Shown here: in pieces, positions 8,837 through 18,113 of the stretch
How the letters are laid out: each line of letters opens with the position of its first letter
Numbering within the stretch: position 1 is the stretch's first letter
Source of the DNA: Methanoregula sp. SKADARSKE-2
GTDB lineage: Archaea > Halobacteriota > Methanomicrobia > Methanomicrobiales > Methanospirillaceae
Assembly: GCA_030919125.1 (NCBI GenBank)
Contig: CP121470.1
Location: 372,001 to 436,000, forward strand
Direction: 5' to 3'
DNA length: 64,000 nt
Notes under the pieces: model-generated
Told to the model about the DNA's origin: nothing
Databases searched by the model: none
The model's input: the letters and a program-made list of their open reading frames with translations, nothing else
Translations under genes and position numbers: made by a program

Positions 8837-9342
8837 TAGCGCACCTCCACCTGGTACTTCTCTTTGAGGAACGCAATGGCATCCTCCTTGTTAACGCGCT
8901 GTCGGGCCGGGAGCTTCTTCTGCTCCATGCGCCTGCGGGTAATCCGGATGCCCTTGCGCTCGAGAACGACGTTCACGTCCATGCCAAAGATACCAATCTG
9001 GGGATCGTAGGACATGCCTGGGAAATCCGTGTGTTCCTCAACACCGAACGAGATGTTCCCGCTCTTGTCGAACTGGCTCTCGAAAACGGTCTTGTTGAGG
9101 ATGGCAACGGCAGTTGCGAAGAAATCCCGTGCCGGCTTTCCGCGAAGTGTTACCTTACAGCCGATGGGCATGCCCTTCCTGACGGAGAAAGCAGGCTGGG
9201 TTTTCTTTGCGATGCTCCGGATCGGTGACTGACCGGTGATCTTCTTCATGATATTCTCGGCTTTGACGAGCTTCTCTCCGCTCTCGCCGACACCCATGTG
9301 AACGACAACCTTGTCTATGTAGACATCACGCATCGACGTCAC
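8836..9342 (-). CDS. rpl5: 50S ribosomal protein L5 (uL5)
   Basis: The 168-residue protein starts [26 protein letters not shown] (a second Met after MTS) and contains [22 protein letters not shown], the L5 core. It contacts 5S rRNA and the P-site tRNA. It overlaps S4e by four bases and S14 by one base. Confidence 0.95.
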   Translation of the reverse strand: MTSMRDVYIDKVVVHMGVGESGEKLVKAENIMKKITGQSPIRSIAKKTQPAFSVRKGMPIGCKVTLRGKPARDFFATAVAILNKTVFESQFDKSGNISFGVEEHTDFPGMSYDPQIGIFGMDVNVVLERKGIRITRRRMEQKKLPARQRVNKEDAIAFLKEKYQVEVR

Positions 9343-10064
9343 TGTTCAATCCCCCACTTGGTAATTGCGGGTGTCTGCTTCCCGACCATGTAGATATAGG
9401 ACGTGATCGTGTCGAACTTTGTCCGGGTCGCTTCATCCTCGAGGATGATCTTGTTGGGAACACTGCCGGACATCTTGATAATGTCCACGATCCTGGCTAC
9501 GTTGCCCGAGTGTTTTCCGCCGATAATCATGGCCATGTTGCCGACAGCGAAGGGGAAGTGCTCAACGATCTTGAACCGGTCTTCCGGTTCGAGGGAGAGG
9601 ACAATCGAGTCTCCTGCTTTGTAGCTGTTGTCAGCGAGGAGGTTTGCCCCGTCCCGCATGTTCAGCTGGACCTTTCCACCGGTGATAATCGTCTTGTTCC
9701 TGACTTTGCAGAGCCGGGTCTTTGCTGCTTCTGCATCGATCTCGATCGATACGTGGCGGCCGTTTTTATCCCGGAGGATACGGAAGTATTTCCCGATCTT
9801 GGGGAGGGCAATGATGTCGAAGATCCCAATACCCATCTTCGGATCCCGGCATGCCCTGCCATTGATAACTACATCATTCTGGCCGAGAATCTGCTTGACT
9901 TCTTTTAAGTTGCGCGCAAACCCCATGTGGTCACGGAGCCAGACAGCAATCGGCATCGCATTTGCATTGTGCGGCCCGGGCGCTGTCTTCGTGATGAACT
10001 TGGAGGTCTTCCGGGCAATGTGCCAGGAATCCGGCGCGTTCAGCCGCTTCAGGTGATCTGACAT
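9339..10064 (-). CDS. rps4e: 30S ribosomal protein S4e (eS4)
   Basis: The 241-residue protein has an S4-like RNA-binding region ([37 protein letters not shown]), the central S4e domain, and a KOW-like segment ([19 protein letters not shown]). It has no bacterial counterpart. Its start shares one base with the L24 stop. Confidence 0.95.
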   Translation of the reverse strand: MSDHLKRLNAPDSWHIARKTSKFITKTAPGPHNANAMPIAVWLRDHMGFARNLKEVKQILGQNDVVINGRACRDPKMGIGIFDIIALPKIGKYFRILRDKNGRHVSIEIDAEAAKTRLCKVRNKTIITGGKVQLNMRDGANLLADNSYKAGDSIVLSLEPEDRFKIVEHFPFAVGNMAMIIGGKHSGNVARIVDIIKMSGSVPNKIILEDEATRTKFDTITSYIYMVGKQTPAITKWGIEQ

Positions 10065-10429
10065 TATTCAGCCTCCGATAATTTTGCTTCCCGGCGCTTG
10101 TCAGCCAGATTGAGCTTTGTCAGCTGGACATTCGACGCGTCAATCAGCCGTGGAACTTCTGTTCCATCGGCCTTTGTTGACGATACACCGTGGACGATGA
10201 GTTTTGACTTCGTAGTTTTCACGCCATCGACAACGCCTTCATCTCCGACGAAATCGCCCCGCAGGACTCTCACGGTGTCGCCTTTGACGACACGCAGGGT
10301 CTTTGCCTTGTATCTCTCCTTCAGTGCATCGGATAAGGGTGCATTGAGGTATTTTGTCCTGACGTGTGAAGGTGCGTTATAGCGCGCTTTTCTCTGTTTT
10401 CTTGGTTGTGAGCTCTCAATTCTTACCAT
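10064..10429 (-). CDS. rpl24: 50S ribosomal protein L24 (uL24)
   Basis: The 121-residue protein begins MVRIESSQPRKQRKARYNAPSHVR, the archaeal/eukaryotic L26-type N-terminus. The KOW motif is VVKGDTVRVLRGDFVGDEGVVDGV. It is an early assembly protein of 23S rRNA. It lies 10 bases after L14. Confidence 0.95.
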   Translation of the reverse strand: MVRIESSQPRKQRKARYNAPSHVRTKYLNAPLSDALKERYKAKTLRVVKGDTVRVLRGDFVGDEGVVDGVKTTKSKLIVHGVSSTKADGTEVPRLIDASNVQLTKLNLADKRREAKLSEAE

Positions 10430-10439
10430 GCTTCACACC

Positions 10440-10838
10440 TCACACAATGATAGTGGCCATGGAGCCGAGTTTCGGGAAACGCTCTGCCACTTCACGGGCG
10501 ACCGGACCTTTGATCTCAGTGCCTTTTGGTTCATTCTTCTCATCGACGATGACGATTGCGTTGTCGTCAAATGAGACACGTACACCGTTTGGCCTGCGCA
10601 TCTCCTTCTTCGCACGGATGACAACCGCCCGCACGAGTTTGCGGCGCATATCGGGGGTGCCTTTCTGGACACTGACCGTCGCGATATCCCCAAGACCCAG
10701 CTTGGGCTGACGGCGCCTGACACCGTGGTAACCGAAGACCGAGATAATCTGTGCGGTCCGGGCACCGGTATTGTCTGCGCAGGCAAGTCTCGTTCCTGTT
10801 GCGAGCGAGCGCGGCGTCTTTGACTGCTTCGCCTTCAT
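10440..10838 (-). CDS. rpl14: 50S ribosomal protein L14 (uL14)
   Basis: The 132-residue protein shows the L14 beta-barrel signature [19 protein letters not shown] and [32 protein letters not shown]. It sits at the subunit interface next to L19e. It overlaps S17 by four bases. Confidence 0.96.
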   Translation of the reverse strand: MKAKQSKTPRSLATGTRLACADNTGARTAQIISVFGYHGVRRRQPKLGLGDIATVSVQKGTPDMRRKLVRAVVIRAKKEMRRPNGVRVSFDDNAIVIVDEKNEPKGTEIKGPVAREVAERFPKLGSMATIIV

Positions 10839-11161
10839 GGCTTCTGCACCTCAACGATTACAAACGTCGTGCTTTTCGAGAGCGGCCTGCACTCGGCGAT
10901 CTTGACAACATCGCCAACCTTTGCCTGGATGCAGGGAGGGTTGTGGGCGTGAAGTTTCGAGCTGCGCTTTTCATAACGCTTGTATTTGCGGACGTAGTGC
11001 AGGTAATTGCGTGCAACTACGGCCGTTCCCATCATTCGGTCGCTCACGACTTTACCGGTGATCACCTGGCCGCGCACCGGTAAAGTGCCGTGAAACGGAC
11101 AATTAGCGTCTTGGCATTCCTTATCAGGAGCGGGGACGTTTAATCCAATGTTAAGTGCCAT
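10835..11161 (-). CDS. rps17: 30S ribosomal protein S17 (uS17)
   Basis: The 108-residue protein has the archaeal N-terminal extension with [23 protein letters not shown], and then the OB-fold core ending [21 protein letters not shown]. It binds the 5' domain of 16S rRNA. The ATG at 11161 shares its first base with the Rnp1 stop. Confidence 0.95.
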   Translation of the reverse strand: MALNIGLNVPAPDKECQDANCPFHGTLPVRGQVITGKVVSDRMMGTAVVARNYLHYVRKYKRYEKRSSKLHAHNPPCIQAKVGDVVKIAECRPLSKSTTFVIVEVQKP

Positions 11162-11445
11162 TATGGTATCCTCTTCTTCTCATGCAGATTGATCCTCTTT
11201 TCAGGAGCCAGTACCATTACCGATCCATCGATCTCGACAAGTTCGCCTCCAGAAAGATGCAGCCGGAACCGGCTGTGCATCTTCGGGATGCGCTTCACCC
11301 CCGTCTGCGTCTCGATTGCAAACAGGTTCTTTGTTTCATCGATGATGCGACCGTAAAGACCCCGGTGAAGGGGATTTGCGGCTCCTGATACCAGAACGTT
11401 GAGGCCGATGAGCTCGTGCCGGAGAACGTTCTGGGGAGAGATCAT
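11161..11445 (-). CDS. rnp1: RNase P protein component 1 (Rpp29/Pop4 family)
   Basis: The 94-residue protein has the Sm-like fold of archaeal Rpp29: [37 protein letters not shown], then [22 protein letters not shown]. It partners with Rpp21 on RNase P RNA to process tRNA 5' ends. Its place between L29 and S17 is the usual archaeal one. No RNase P RNA is visible in this window. Confidence 0.92.
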   Translation of the reverse strand: MISPQNVLRHELIGLNVLVSGAANPLHRGLYGRIIDETKNLFAIETQTGVKRIPKMHSRFRLHLSGGELVEIDGSVMVLAPEKRINLHEKKRIP

Positions 11446-11645
11446 GCAGTTCTCCTGCGGTTCTGCTCGGTTATGATCCGGGCGATGGTTCTCCGGAGCA
11501 CCCGTATGTGTCCCGGGTTTTCTGTCGCACCACCGGCACTGACTTTACCATAGTGCTGGACAAGCTCCATCCGGAGTTTCCCTATCTGTTCCTGCAGTTC
11601 TACATCGGAGAGCTGCTGGACATCGTGAGCCCTGAATATTGCCAT
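11442..11645 (-). CDS. rpl29: 50S ribosomal protein L29 (uL29)
   Basis: The 67-residue two-helix protein reads MAIFRAHDVQQLSDVELQEQ, then KLRMELVQHYGKV, and ends in NPGHIRVLRRTIARIITEQNRR. It lies near the peptide exit tunnel. It shares one base with the S3 stop and four with Rnp1. Confidence 0.95.
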   Translation of the reverse strand: MAIFRAHDVQQLSDVELQEQIGKLRMELVQHYGKVSAGGATENPGHIRVLRRTIARIITEQNRRRTA

Positions 11646-12343
11646 TACTGTTCCTCCACATAGGGAACATCGTCAGGAAGCGCCGGCTCATCGGAGGCAA
11701 CTTCACCAATGCTGGTGACAGAGACTTTGGGTGCAGGGCGCTTCTTTTCCTGTTCGATAACCGAGAAGTGGTCGGGCAGCTTCGCGCCTGCCGGGACAAG
11801 CTTTACCTGAACACCGATGACACCGAGCTTCTTGATTGCCACGGCGTAACCCTTCTCGACAATCGTGTTGCTTGGCTCACCGCAGTGCTTGATGTATCCT
11901 TCGGTGAACTTCTGGGTCCTCGCGCGGGCACCTGTAAGCTTACCGGCGATCACGACTTCGCACCCGAGTGCACCGGAGTCCATCACACGGCGAAGGATAC
12001 TCGATCCCGCCTTACGGAAGTACCAGCCCCTCTCAAGGGCATTTGCCAGCCGCTCTGCCATGATCTGGGCATTGAAACTGGGGTTTGTAACCTGCTGGAC
12101 CTCGATCTGGGGTGATTCGACACCATAGTTCTGTGCAAGGTCAAGGGTGAGCTGGTGGACCAGCTTCCCGCCCTTTCCGATGACGATACCGGGCTTTTCG
12201 GCAAAGATGGTGACCTGGGTTCCAAGCGGCGTCCGTGCAATATCCATACCGCCGTAGCCTGCGCGTTTGAGTTCCTTTGTCAGGTACTTCTCGACACGGG
12301 CCTTGCGGACACCTTCAGAGATAAATTTCCTCTCAACTGCCAT
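11645..12343 (-). CDS. rps3: 30S ribosomal protein S3 (uS3)
   Basis: The 232-residue protein has the N-terminal KH domain with GIVIGKGGKLVHQLTLDLAQ and the C-terminal S3 domain with GCEVVIAGKLTGARARTQKF. An acidic, Pro-containing tail (EIASDEPALPDDVPYVEEQ-like) ends it. It lines the mRNA entry channel. Confidence 0.95.
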   Translation of the reverse strand: MAVERKFISEGVRKARVEKYLTKELKRAGYGGMDIARTPLGTQVTIFAEKPGIVIGKGGKLVHQLTLDLAQNYGVESPQIEVQQVTNPSFNAQIMAERLANALERGWYFRKAGSSILRRVMDSGALGCEVVIAGKLTGARARTQKFTEGYIKHCGEPSNTIVEKGYAVAIKKLGVIGVQVKLVPAGAKLPDHFSVIEQEKKRPAPKVSVTSIGEVASDEPALPDDVPYVEEQ

Positions 12344-12344
12344 A

Positions 12345-12809
12345 TTACGCCACTTCCCGAACGATGATCTCGAGGTTCACGGATTCACGGACCTTGGGGG
12401 TTGCTCTTCCCATTGCCCGGGGGAAGAATGCTTTCTGCGCCCTCCCGCGGTTTGCCGTTGCGTGAATGATCTCAAGGTTCTCTGCATCAAGGCCGATGTA
12501 CTCGGCATTCTTCTTGATGGATTCAAGAATCTTGATGTATGCCTTCGATGCCTTTACCGGGTACCGTCCCGCATCCCAGTTGCCCGGGAGGCCGCGCTTG
12601 TGGGCGACATTGCGGTTGAACTTGCGGAAGGGGATTGCCTTCTTGAGGGCCACGACGTCATTCAGGTACGCGATTGCATCGTTCACGCGCTGGTGGCGGA
12701 TGAACGTGGCAATCTCGATCGAATGCTTGGGCGACATGTTCAGCTCGTTGGCCTTGCCCTTTGCAATGTTCTCGCCCTTGATTTTGTTTGAATATTCAAC
12801 TCGTGCCAT
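12345..12809 (-). CDS. rpl22: 50S ribosomal protein L22 (uL22)
   Basis: The 154-residue protein matches archaeal L22 (eukaryotic L17): MSPKHSIEIATFIRHQRVNDA, the basic AHKRGLPGNWDAGRYP insert, and the tunnel-lining hairpin GRAQKAFFPRAMGRATPK. It lies one base from S3 and six bases after S19. Confidence 0.95.
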   Translation of the reverse strand: MARVEYSNKIKGENIAKGKANELNMSPKHSIEIATFIRHQRVNDAIAYLNDVVALKKAIPFRKFNRNVAHKRGLPGNWDAGRYPVKASKAYIKILESIKKNAEYIGLDAENLEIIHATANRGRAQKAFFPRAMGRATPKVRESVNLEIIVREVA

Positions 12810-12815
12810 TGTCCA

Positions 12816-13235
12816 TCACTTCAGCGGAACGTATTTGCTGCCTCTTGTTGCACCGATACCGGCGCTTCCATGAGAAACCCTCTTGCGCGTCAATGCAAAT
12901 TCTCCGATGTAATGGAAGACGGACTCAGGCTGGAATTCCACTTTCGCGAATTCCTTGCCGGTATAAATCTCGATCGATTTCCCGATCATTACGGGCATGA
13001 CAATCATGTCGCGGAGATGTGTCCTGATCTTCTCGTCACCGTCGCGAATCTTTGCGAGTAACGTCTCTTCGCCGCGGGAGAACCCGCGTACGATTTTACG
13101 GCGGGCACGGGCAGGCATAAGAGGGAGAAGTTCACTTATACCCATTGCCTGCAGCTCGTCGATTTTATAGCCACGGTAGGTGAACTCTTCACGCCGTCTT
13201 GGCATTCTCTTCTGAGTCTTTTTAGGTGCTGCCAT
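12816..13235 (-). CDS. rps19: 30S ribosomal protein S19 (uS19)
   Basis: The 139-residue protein has an archaeal N-terminal extension (QKRMPRRREEFTYRGYKIDELQAMG) before the conserved S19 core, IVMPVMIGKSIEIYTGKEF and GEFALTRKRVSHGSAGIGATRGSKYVPLK. It sits in the head of the small subunit. Confidence 0.95.
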   Translation of the reverse strand: MAAPKKTQKRMPRRREEFTYRGYKIDELQAMGISELLPLMPARARRKIVRGFSRGEETLLAKIRDGDEKIRTHLRDMIVMPVMIGKSIEIYTGKEFAKVEFQPESVFHYIGEFALTRKRVSHGSAGIGATRGSKYVPLK

Positions 13236-13239
13236 ACCT

Positions 13240-13956
13240 TCACTTCCTGCTCTTTCCTGTCCTGCGTGCTGCTACGTGTCCAACAGTCCTTCCCGGGGAA
13301 GTACCGCGGGCGATCGTCTTCGGGCGACCGGTGTGCTGATGTCCACCGCCACCGAACGGGTGGTCGATAACGTTCATTGCGACACCACGGACACGGGGCC
13401 AGTTCGAGGCGGTGTTCGCCATCTTGTGGTACTTGTTCCCTGCCTTTACGAAGGGCTTCTCGACCCTGCCGCCACCTGCAACAATACCGATAGTCGCACG
13501 GCAGCGGTGGTTAAACCACTTGGTCTTGCCGCTCGGCATCCTTATACCGACCCGGTCCTCGATCTTGTCAACGACAACTGCCTGTACACCGGATGACCGG
13601 ACAAACTTTCCGCCATCGTTCGGGCGGGCTTCGATATTACAGATGTAGGTACCTGTCGGGATGTTCTGGAGGGTGAGCGTGTTACCGTTCTTTACTTCCC
13701 CGACCGAGCCCCACATTACGGGCTCCCCGATGCCTACTCCTTCGGTAACGAGCATGTAGACCTTTGCCCCATCTGTTAATCTGACGAGGGCGATGGGCGC
13801 ATTGCGGGCCGGGTCGTGTTCGATATCGATGACAATGCCGGTGATCGTCTGGGCGTCGTCACCGATGTGTTTGAGCTCAGCCTTGTACCGGTGAGATGGT
13901 GCCCGGTATGTCGGGCCACCCTTGCCGCGGCTTTGTGTTGTGATTCGATGTCCCAT
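13240..13956 (-). CDS. rpl2: 50S ribosomal protein L2 (uL2)
   Basis: The 238-residue protein carries the L2 OB and SH3-like domains and the near-invariant NVIDHPFGGGGHQHTGRP segment, whose His is linked to peptidyl-transfer centre structure. The C-terminal tail is strongly basic. L23 lies 10 bases upstream. Confidence 0.97.
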   Translation of the reverse strand: MGHRITTQSRGKGGPTYRAPSHRYKAELKHIGDDAQTITGIVIDIEHDPARNAPIALVRLTDGAKVYMLVTEGVGIGEPVMWGSVGEVKNGNTLTLQNIPTGTYICNIEARPNDGGKFVRSSGVQAVVVDKIEDRVGIRMPSGKTKWFNHRCRATIGIVAGGGRVEKPFVKAGNKYHKMANTASNWPRVRGVAMNVIDHPFGGGGHQHTGRPKTIARGTSPGRTVGHVAARRTGKSRK

Positions 13957-13966
13957 TTTTCACACC

Positions 13967-14215
13967 TTACATAATGCCAAGCCGGCTCAGGATCTCCTCA
14001 GCGGCCTTGTTGTTCTCAAAGGACACAATGGCCTTTTTCTCACCATGCATGTCCATAATCGTGCGAACGCTCTTGACAGTCTGTCCGAATGTCTTCTCGA
14101 TATCGCGCTTAACCGTGTGCTTCGTGGCGTCACGGCTGACGAGGAACTGGAGTTTGCTCTGGTTTTCCAGGAGGACCATTGCCTTTTCCGTAACAAACGG
14201 ATATTTCAGGGTCAT
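13967..14215 (-). CDS. rpl23: 50S ribosomal protein L23 (uL23)
   Basis: The 82-residue protein reads MTLKYPFVTEKAMVLLENQ and continues to NNKAAEEILSRLGIM. It surrounds the tunnel exit and docks SRP and the Sec channel. The ATG at 14215 is used because it is one base after the L4 TAA; a longer start at 14245 would lie inside L4 and add ten non-conserved residues. Confidence 0.94.
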   Translation of the reverse strand: MTLKYPFVTEKAMVLLENQSKLQFLVSRDATKHTVKRDIEKTFGQTVKSVRTIMDMHGEKKAIVSFENNKAAEEILSRLGIM

Positions 14216-14216
14216 G

Positions 14217-14963
14217 TTATCTTCCCTCCAGCCGGGTGATTGCACTCTCGGTCCAGACGGTCAGGCGTCCGGCGAGCATGCCCGGGGCAAGGTATTCGAC
14301 ATTCAGCTGGTCAACCGTTACTACGTCGACACCGGCGAGATTTCCTGCCGCACGCAGCGGGCTGTCGGAGGTGACGATCAGGAGACTCTTTCGCTGCTTG
14401 AACCTGCGGCCACGCATCTTTCCGCGCCCTGCACGGACCTTCCTGCTCTCCTTTGCGCGCTCAATATCGTGGAAGACACCTGCTGCGGTAAGAGCAGAGA
14501 TGACATCCGTTGTCTTGTCAATCGACTCAAACTTGTCCTCAAGGACAACCGGGACCGGTCCGTCGAAGTTGTGGCCGCGTCCCTTGATGAGTTCCGCATT
14601 GACGCTGGCGGCGACCGCCGACCGGAATGCTTTCTGCTTCTCTTTCTGGTTGATCTCTTTGATCAATATCTTGGCGACTTTCGGGGGGTGGGCTTCACGA
14701 CCGCCCTTTGCCTGGGGGACTTTTGCCGCGCGCGAGCCGTTCCTGATACGCGGGACGTGTGACGAACCTCGACCGCTTCCCCAGCCTACTGCAGACGACC
14801 TGATACCGGCGTACGGGTGTGAGCCGTGTGCCTGACGGCGTGTGCTCTGCAGGGCCATGACTGCCTTCTTGATCAGATCGGGGCGGTACTCTTCAGAGAA
14901 GAGCTCGGGAAGTTCGATATCCTTTGCAATTCCGCCTTCAAGTGTTCTAACCTGTGCTTTCAT
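14217..14963 (-). CDS. rpl4: 50S ribosomal protein L4 (uL4)
   Basis: The 248-residue protein has the globular N-terminal domain and the long tunnel loop containing SHPYAGIRSSAVGWGSGRGSSHVPR, then RGHNFDGPVPVVLEDK and the C-terminal VEYLAPGMLAGRLTVWTE. This is the archaeal/eukaryotic L1-like form of uL4. Confidence 0.95.
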   Translation of the reverse strand: MKAQVRTLEGGIAKDIELPELFSEEYRPDLIKKAVMALQSTRRQAHGSHPYAGIRSSAVGWGSGRGSSHVPRIRNGSRAAKVPQAKGGREAHPPKVAKILIKEINQKEKQKAFRSAVAASVNAELIKGRGHNFDGPVPVVLEDKFESIDKTTDVISALTAAGVFHDIERAKESRKVRAGRGKMRGRRFKQRKSLLIVTSDSPLRAAGNLAGVDVVTVDQLNVEYLAPGMLAGRLTVWTESAITRLEGR

Positions 14964-14969
14964 CTCTGA

Positions 14970-15983
14970 TCATCCCTGCTTGCTCTGGACGCTCACAAAC
15001 TGGATTGCCGGCATCCTGACGACATGTTCTCCCTGGCGGATAGCGGGGCGGATACGGATAAGTCTCTTGACCGGGCCCGGGATCGAACCCTTGACAAGCA
15101 TATACGGGCTCTTGAGAACACCGTAGTGGAGGAATCCGCCGGCGGGCGTGATCTCCCCGGCATTCTCGCTGACCTTCAGGATGCGCTTGTTGAATTCCGT
15201 GCGCTGCTGGAAGCCGAGCTGACCGATCTGGGGAACCTGCCACCTAATGTGGTGAGGGTTCCATGGTCCGAGGGTACCAATGTGGCGTTCCTTACCGCCG
15301 ACCGAATGCTTGCGCTTGCGGAGGGCGATACCCCAGCGCTTGACTGCACCATTGGTACCTTTTCCGGTGGTGATTGCAGTGATGTCTGCATAGGCGCCGG
15401 TCTGGATCACATTGTTCAGGCTGATCTCCTTTCCAAGGAGGCCGAGTGCGAACTCATACTGCTTGCTGATGTCGGCACCGCCAACCTTGATCTCCATCAG
15501 GTCGGGGACTTTCTTCGGAACACCCGACATTGCGGCAGGCTGGGTGTAGGTCACCGCGTGGATTTCTGCAACAAGGCCTGCTTTCAGGGCATCGGAAAAT
15601 TTCTTCTCCGCAGTTGCGCGGGCATAATCCTTGGGGAGGGTTATCCTGCGGCCGAGCACTGCATCGAGCTGGTCTGCCCAGATCTCGGTGAATGCATGTT
15701 TACCGTAGGTGTCTCTCGAATAGGCGCGGATGGCTGCAACTTTCATGGAGGGGATCTCGATCACCGTAACCGGGACCATGATCTCCTTCCCTTCGGTTGG
15801 ACTGTCCTTATGATCGTCCACCATGATGATATGCGTCATACCTACCTTATATCCGGCAAACCCCTGCAAAACCGGTGCTCCTTCATATAAGGGCCACGAT
15901 TGATATTTCGGGATCGGACTCTTTGCACGCTTTCTGGGGCTGAATGCAAGAGAGCCACGGCGTGGTCTGTTTATTTTTGGCAT
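14970..15983 (-). CDS. rpl3: 50S ribosomal protein L3 (uL3), first gene of the operon
   Basis: The 337-residue protein is archaeal L3: [22 protein letters not shown], then [19 protein letters not shown], and the GTKGAV-like finger [37 protein letters not shown] near the peptidyl-transferase centre. It opens a minus-strand run of 27 genes with overlaps or very short gaps, which are probably one or a few transcripts. Confidence 0.96.
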   Translation of the reverse strand: MPKINRPRRGSLAFSPRKRAKSPIPKYQSWPLYEGAPVLQGFAGYKVGMTHIIMVDDHKDSPTEGKEIMVPVTVIEIPSMKVAAIRAYSRDTYGKHAFTEIWADQLDAVLGRRITLPKDYARATAEKKFSDALKAGLVAEIHAVTYTQPAAMSGVPKKVPDLMEIKVGGADISKQYEFALGLLGKEISLNNVIQTGAYADITAITTGKGTNGAVKRWGIALRKRKHSVGGKERHIGTLGPWNPHHIRWQVPQIGQLGFQQRTEFNKRILKVSENAGEITPAGGFLHYGVLKSPYMLVKGSIPGPVKRLIRIRPAIRQGEHVVRMPAIQFVSVQSKQG

Positions 15984-16659
15984 GTGTTAATCAATCCTGA
16001 TTTGCGTGTAGGTTATTCTCATTGCGACACGTTTGTGAGATTAATCCGAGATTGTGTGATAACTTCGCTTGATGTTAGAAGCCAACACGCGAACATGGGC
16101 AGTCAGCAGACAGTCGTATGATGAACAAGATCCATTTGTGGATATTCGAACCCATTCCGATCGTCGGATTGTCCATTTAGGAGATCGCGATGGAGAGCAT
16201 CGCTCATAAGCCGGTGTGCCCGGCATTACCTATCTCGCGAAAGAAGATCCTGACACTGACGCTTTCATAAGCATCTCTGCCTATGAAACAGGCTCGTTGC
16301 ACGAACGTCGACCCATGCGTACCGATCAGACCCACTCAGTCAGCCCGTTGTGACGGATCACAACTCCTTCTCGGTATCCTTCCCCGGGTTACGAGGAAGT
16401 CCACCAATCGAGGTCTACCCACGGCACAACTGCCAATCCTGTGTCTGGAGATACAGTCACGCCGTATGCAGAGATCCGGAGAACGGAAATTCACCCATTT
16501 TCCAGAGATCCTGCAGCAGATATCCTCCTATCGGCTTCCTTAATTATTGCATAAAACAAGATATAAACATATCCCTGAAATGGGGGGCAGATTTTTAATA
16601 AATACCGTTAGTTTTCCGGGTTTCACGTAATATTTTGGTCCGGGTTTTCGATTGAGGGT
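15984..16659. other. 676-base gene-poor region upstream of the ribosomal operon
   Basis: No convincing protein gene or tRNA is visible here. On the minus strand a TATA-like TTTATATC lies at 16560-16567, which would start a transcript about 550 bases before L3, so the stretch may be a long leader or an unrecognised RNA. Open frames on the plus strand (for example 16283-16543) have no family resemblance and no ribosome site. Confidence 0.4.
16560..16567 (-). promoter_or_regulatory. Putative TATA box pointing to the ribosomal operon
   Basis: The minus strand reads TTTATATC in an AT-rich patch. A start about 25 bases on, near 16535, would begin at a GGAAGCC stretch. It is the clearest promoter-like signal upstream of L3. 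Confidence 0.35.
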
Positions 16660-17064
16660 TCATCCGAAATAGAGTTCACCACGGTCGGTGATATAGACGA
16701 TGACATCTTCGCACATGCACCGGGCCTTGCAACATTGAGGCCGGGATTCCCTCAGGCGATTGATAAGCGAGATCGTATCGTATTTGACTTTGATATTGAT
16801 CTTTTCAGCTTCGCTGAAGATAATCGCCGGAACTTCAAACAGATCGGTACCAGAAAGAATGGTCGTAAGCTGGGTAGCATCGAGCGTGTAGAGGAACTCA
16901 AGGGTCTCTTTTGCCCGCCGGATGTTTTCCATCGCGCTTTTCTCGATGGTGCAAACATTGGCTTTGGACGTCGAGATAATATCCGCAATCTGCTGCTGGG
17001 TTAATCCCTGCTTACGGTACCGGAGAACCTCCATCTGGCGATCAGTGAGTAACCCATCTTTCAT
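16660..17064 (-). CDS. tfx: Tfx-family DNA-binding transcriptional regulator
   Basis: The 134-residue protein starts with a helix-turn-helix, LLTDRQMEVLRYRKQGLTQQQIADIISTSKANVCTIEKSA, then a domain ending DVIVYITDRGELYFG. This is the Tfx family of methanogens. In Methanothermobacter, Tfx binds downstream of the promoter of the formylmethanofuran dehydrogenase operon. Here it is divergent from mtd, so a role in methanogenesis gene control is plausible but inferred. The CCKARCMC cysteine cluster near residues 110-117 is notable and could bind metal. Confidence 0.85.
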   Translation of the reverse strand: MKDGLLTDRQMEVLRYRKQGLTQQQIADIISTSKANVCTIEKSAMENIRRAKETLEFLYTLDATQLTTILSGTDLFEVPAIIFSEAEKINIKVKYDTISLINRLRESRPQCCKARCMCEDVIVYITDRGELYFG

Positions 17065-17199
17065 AATAACACTTTTTTATGATGACTTAAACACTTTTTG
17101 TTAACTCCCGTTTCTCTCCCACCGGAGAATTGTGCCGGGTTCCGGACCGGATCACCGATCGAATCGGGGTGTTTTTTTGCAAATTACCGTTTCAAAATG

Positions 17200-17250
17200 T
17201 TTATATGAATACCGGACCATAATAACGTGTCATAAAAAAATTCGAGGTGA
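17200..17250 (+). promoter_or_regulatory. mtd promoter and ribosome site
   Basis: TTTATATG at 17200-17207 is a good archaeal TATA box, followed about 25 bases later by a likely start near 17230. GAGGTGA at 17244-17250 is a strong ribosome site five bases before the mtd ATG. Confidence 0.6.
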
Positions 17251-17255
17251 ATTAG

Positions 17256-18095
17256 ATGGTTGTTAAAGTAGGCGTTGCAAAATTAGGCAACATTGCAAGT
17301 GGTGTAATGGCAGAGCTGCTCCTTGATGAGAGAGCAGACCGTGAGGACATGCAGACATTCATGGCAACCAGCGGAACAAAACTCCAGCCGGAAGACATCG
17401 AACGCGTCGTCTCCAACATGAAGGCATGGAAACCTGACTTCTGTATCGTCGTATCCCCGAACGGTGTTCTCCCCGGCCCCACCGGTGCCCGTGAGGATCT
17501 CGCGAAGGCAGGCATCCCGGTCATCATCATCACCGACGATGTAACCACCAAGAAGGAATGGGAGGAGGTCAAGGCAAGCAAGTTCGGCTACATCATCATG
17601 AAGGCAGACTCCATGATCGGTGCACGCCGCGAGTTCCTCGACCCCGTCGAGATGGCAGACTTCAACGGTAACCTCGTGAAAGTCCTTGCAGGCACCGGCG
17701 CATTCCGCAAGCTCCAGCTCGCAGTTGACAAGGTCATCGACCAGGTCAAGGCAGGAAAGAAGGGCGAAGATCTCGAGCTCCCGAAGATCGTCATGACCAC
17801 CGAGAAGGCAGTCGACGGCGAATTCACCAACAACTATGCACTTGCAAAGGCACGTGCAGCCCACGAGATCGCCATGGCAGTCGCAGGGCAGAATGTCAAA
17901 GGCTGCTTCATGACCAAGGAATGGGAGAAGTACATCCCGATCGTTGCAGGCGCTCACGAAATGATGAAGGTTGCAGCAATCCTCTGTGATGAGGCCCGCG
18001 AGATCGAAAAGTCCGGCGACACTGTTCTGAGGAAGCCCCACAAGAAGGACGGCACCCTCGTCTCCAAGAACAAACTCGTTGCAAAATTCGAGTAA
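17256..18095 (+). CDS. mtd: F420-dependent methylenetetrahydromethanopterin dehydrogenase
   Basis: The 279-residue protein starts [21 protein letters not shown] and contains [21 protein letters not shown] and [28 protein letters not shown], which are diagnostic of Mtd. It reversibly oxidises methylene-H4MPT to methenyl-H4MPT with coenzyme F420, the fourth step of CO2 reduction to methane, in the cytoplasm. Codon use is strongly biased (GCA, CTC, AAG), as expected for a highly expressed gene. The gene stands alone with its own promoter and T-rich end. Confidence 0.98.
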   Translation: MVVKVGVAKLGNIASGVMAELLLDERADREDMQTFMATSGTKLQPEDIERVVSNMKAWKPDFCIVVSPNGVLPGPTGAREDLAKAGIPVIIITDDVTTKKEWEEVKASKFGYIIMKADSMIGARREFLDPVEMADFNGNLVKVLAGTGAFRKLQLAVDKVIDQVKAGKKGEDLELPKIVMTTEKAVDGEFTNNYALAKARAAHEIAMAVAGQNVKGCFMTKEWEKYIPIVAGAHEMMKVAAILCDEAREIEKSGDTVLRKPHKKDGTLVSKNKLVAKFE

Positions 18096-18112
18096 ATTTT
18101 TTATCTTTTTTT
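18096..18112 (+). terminator. T-rich terminator after mtd
   Basis: The sequence after the TAA reads attttttatctttttttac, with two T-runs and no clear hairpin, the usual form of archaeal terminators. Confidence 0.5.
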
Positions 18113-18113
18113 A

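Noticed and set aside
8664..8882. 72-residue frame on the minus strand over the S14 gene
   Set aside because: It is out of frame with S14, which has the right start, stop, cysteines and neighbours.
16385..16410. GAGGAAGTCC on the plus strand, similar to the GAGGAAAGUCC motif of RNase P RNA
   Set aside because: One base is missing from the core motif and no ACAGAA-type partner or fitting helices were found downstream.
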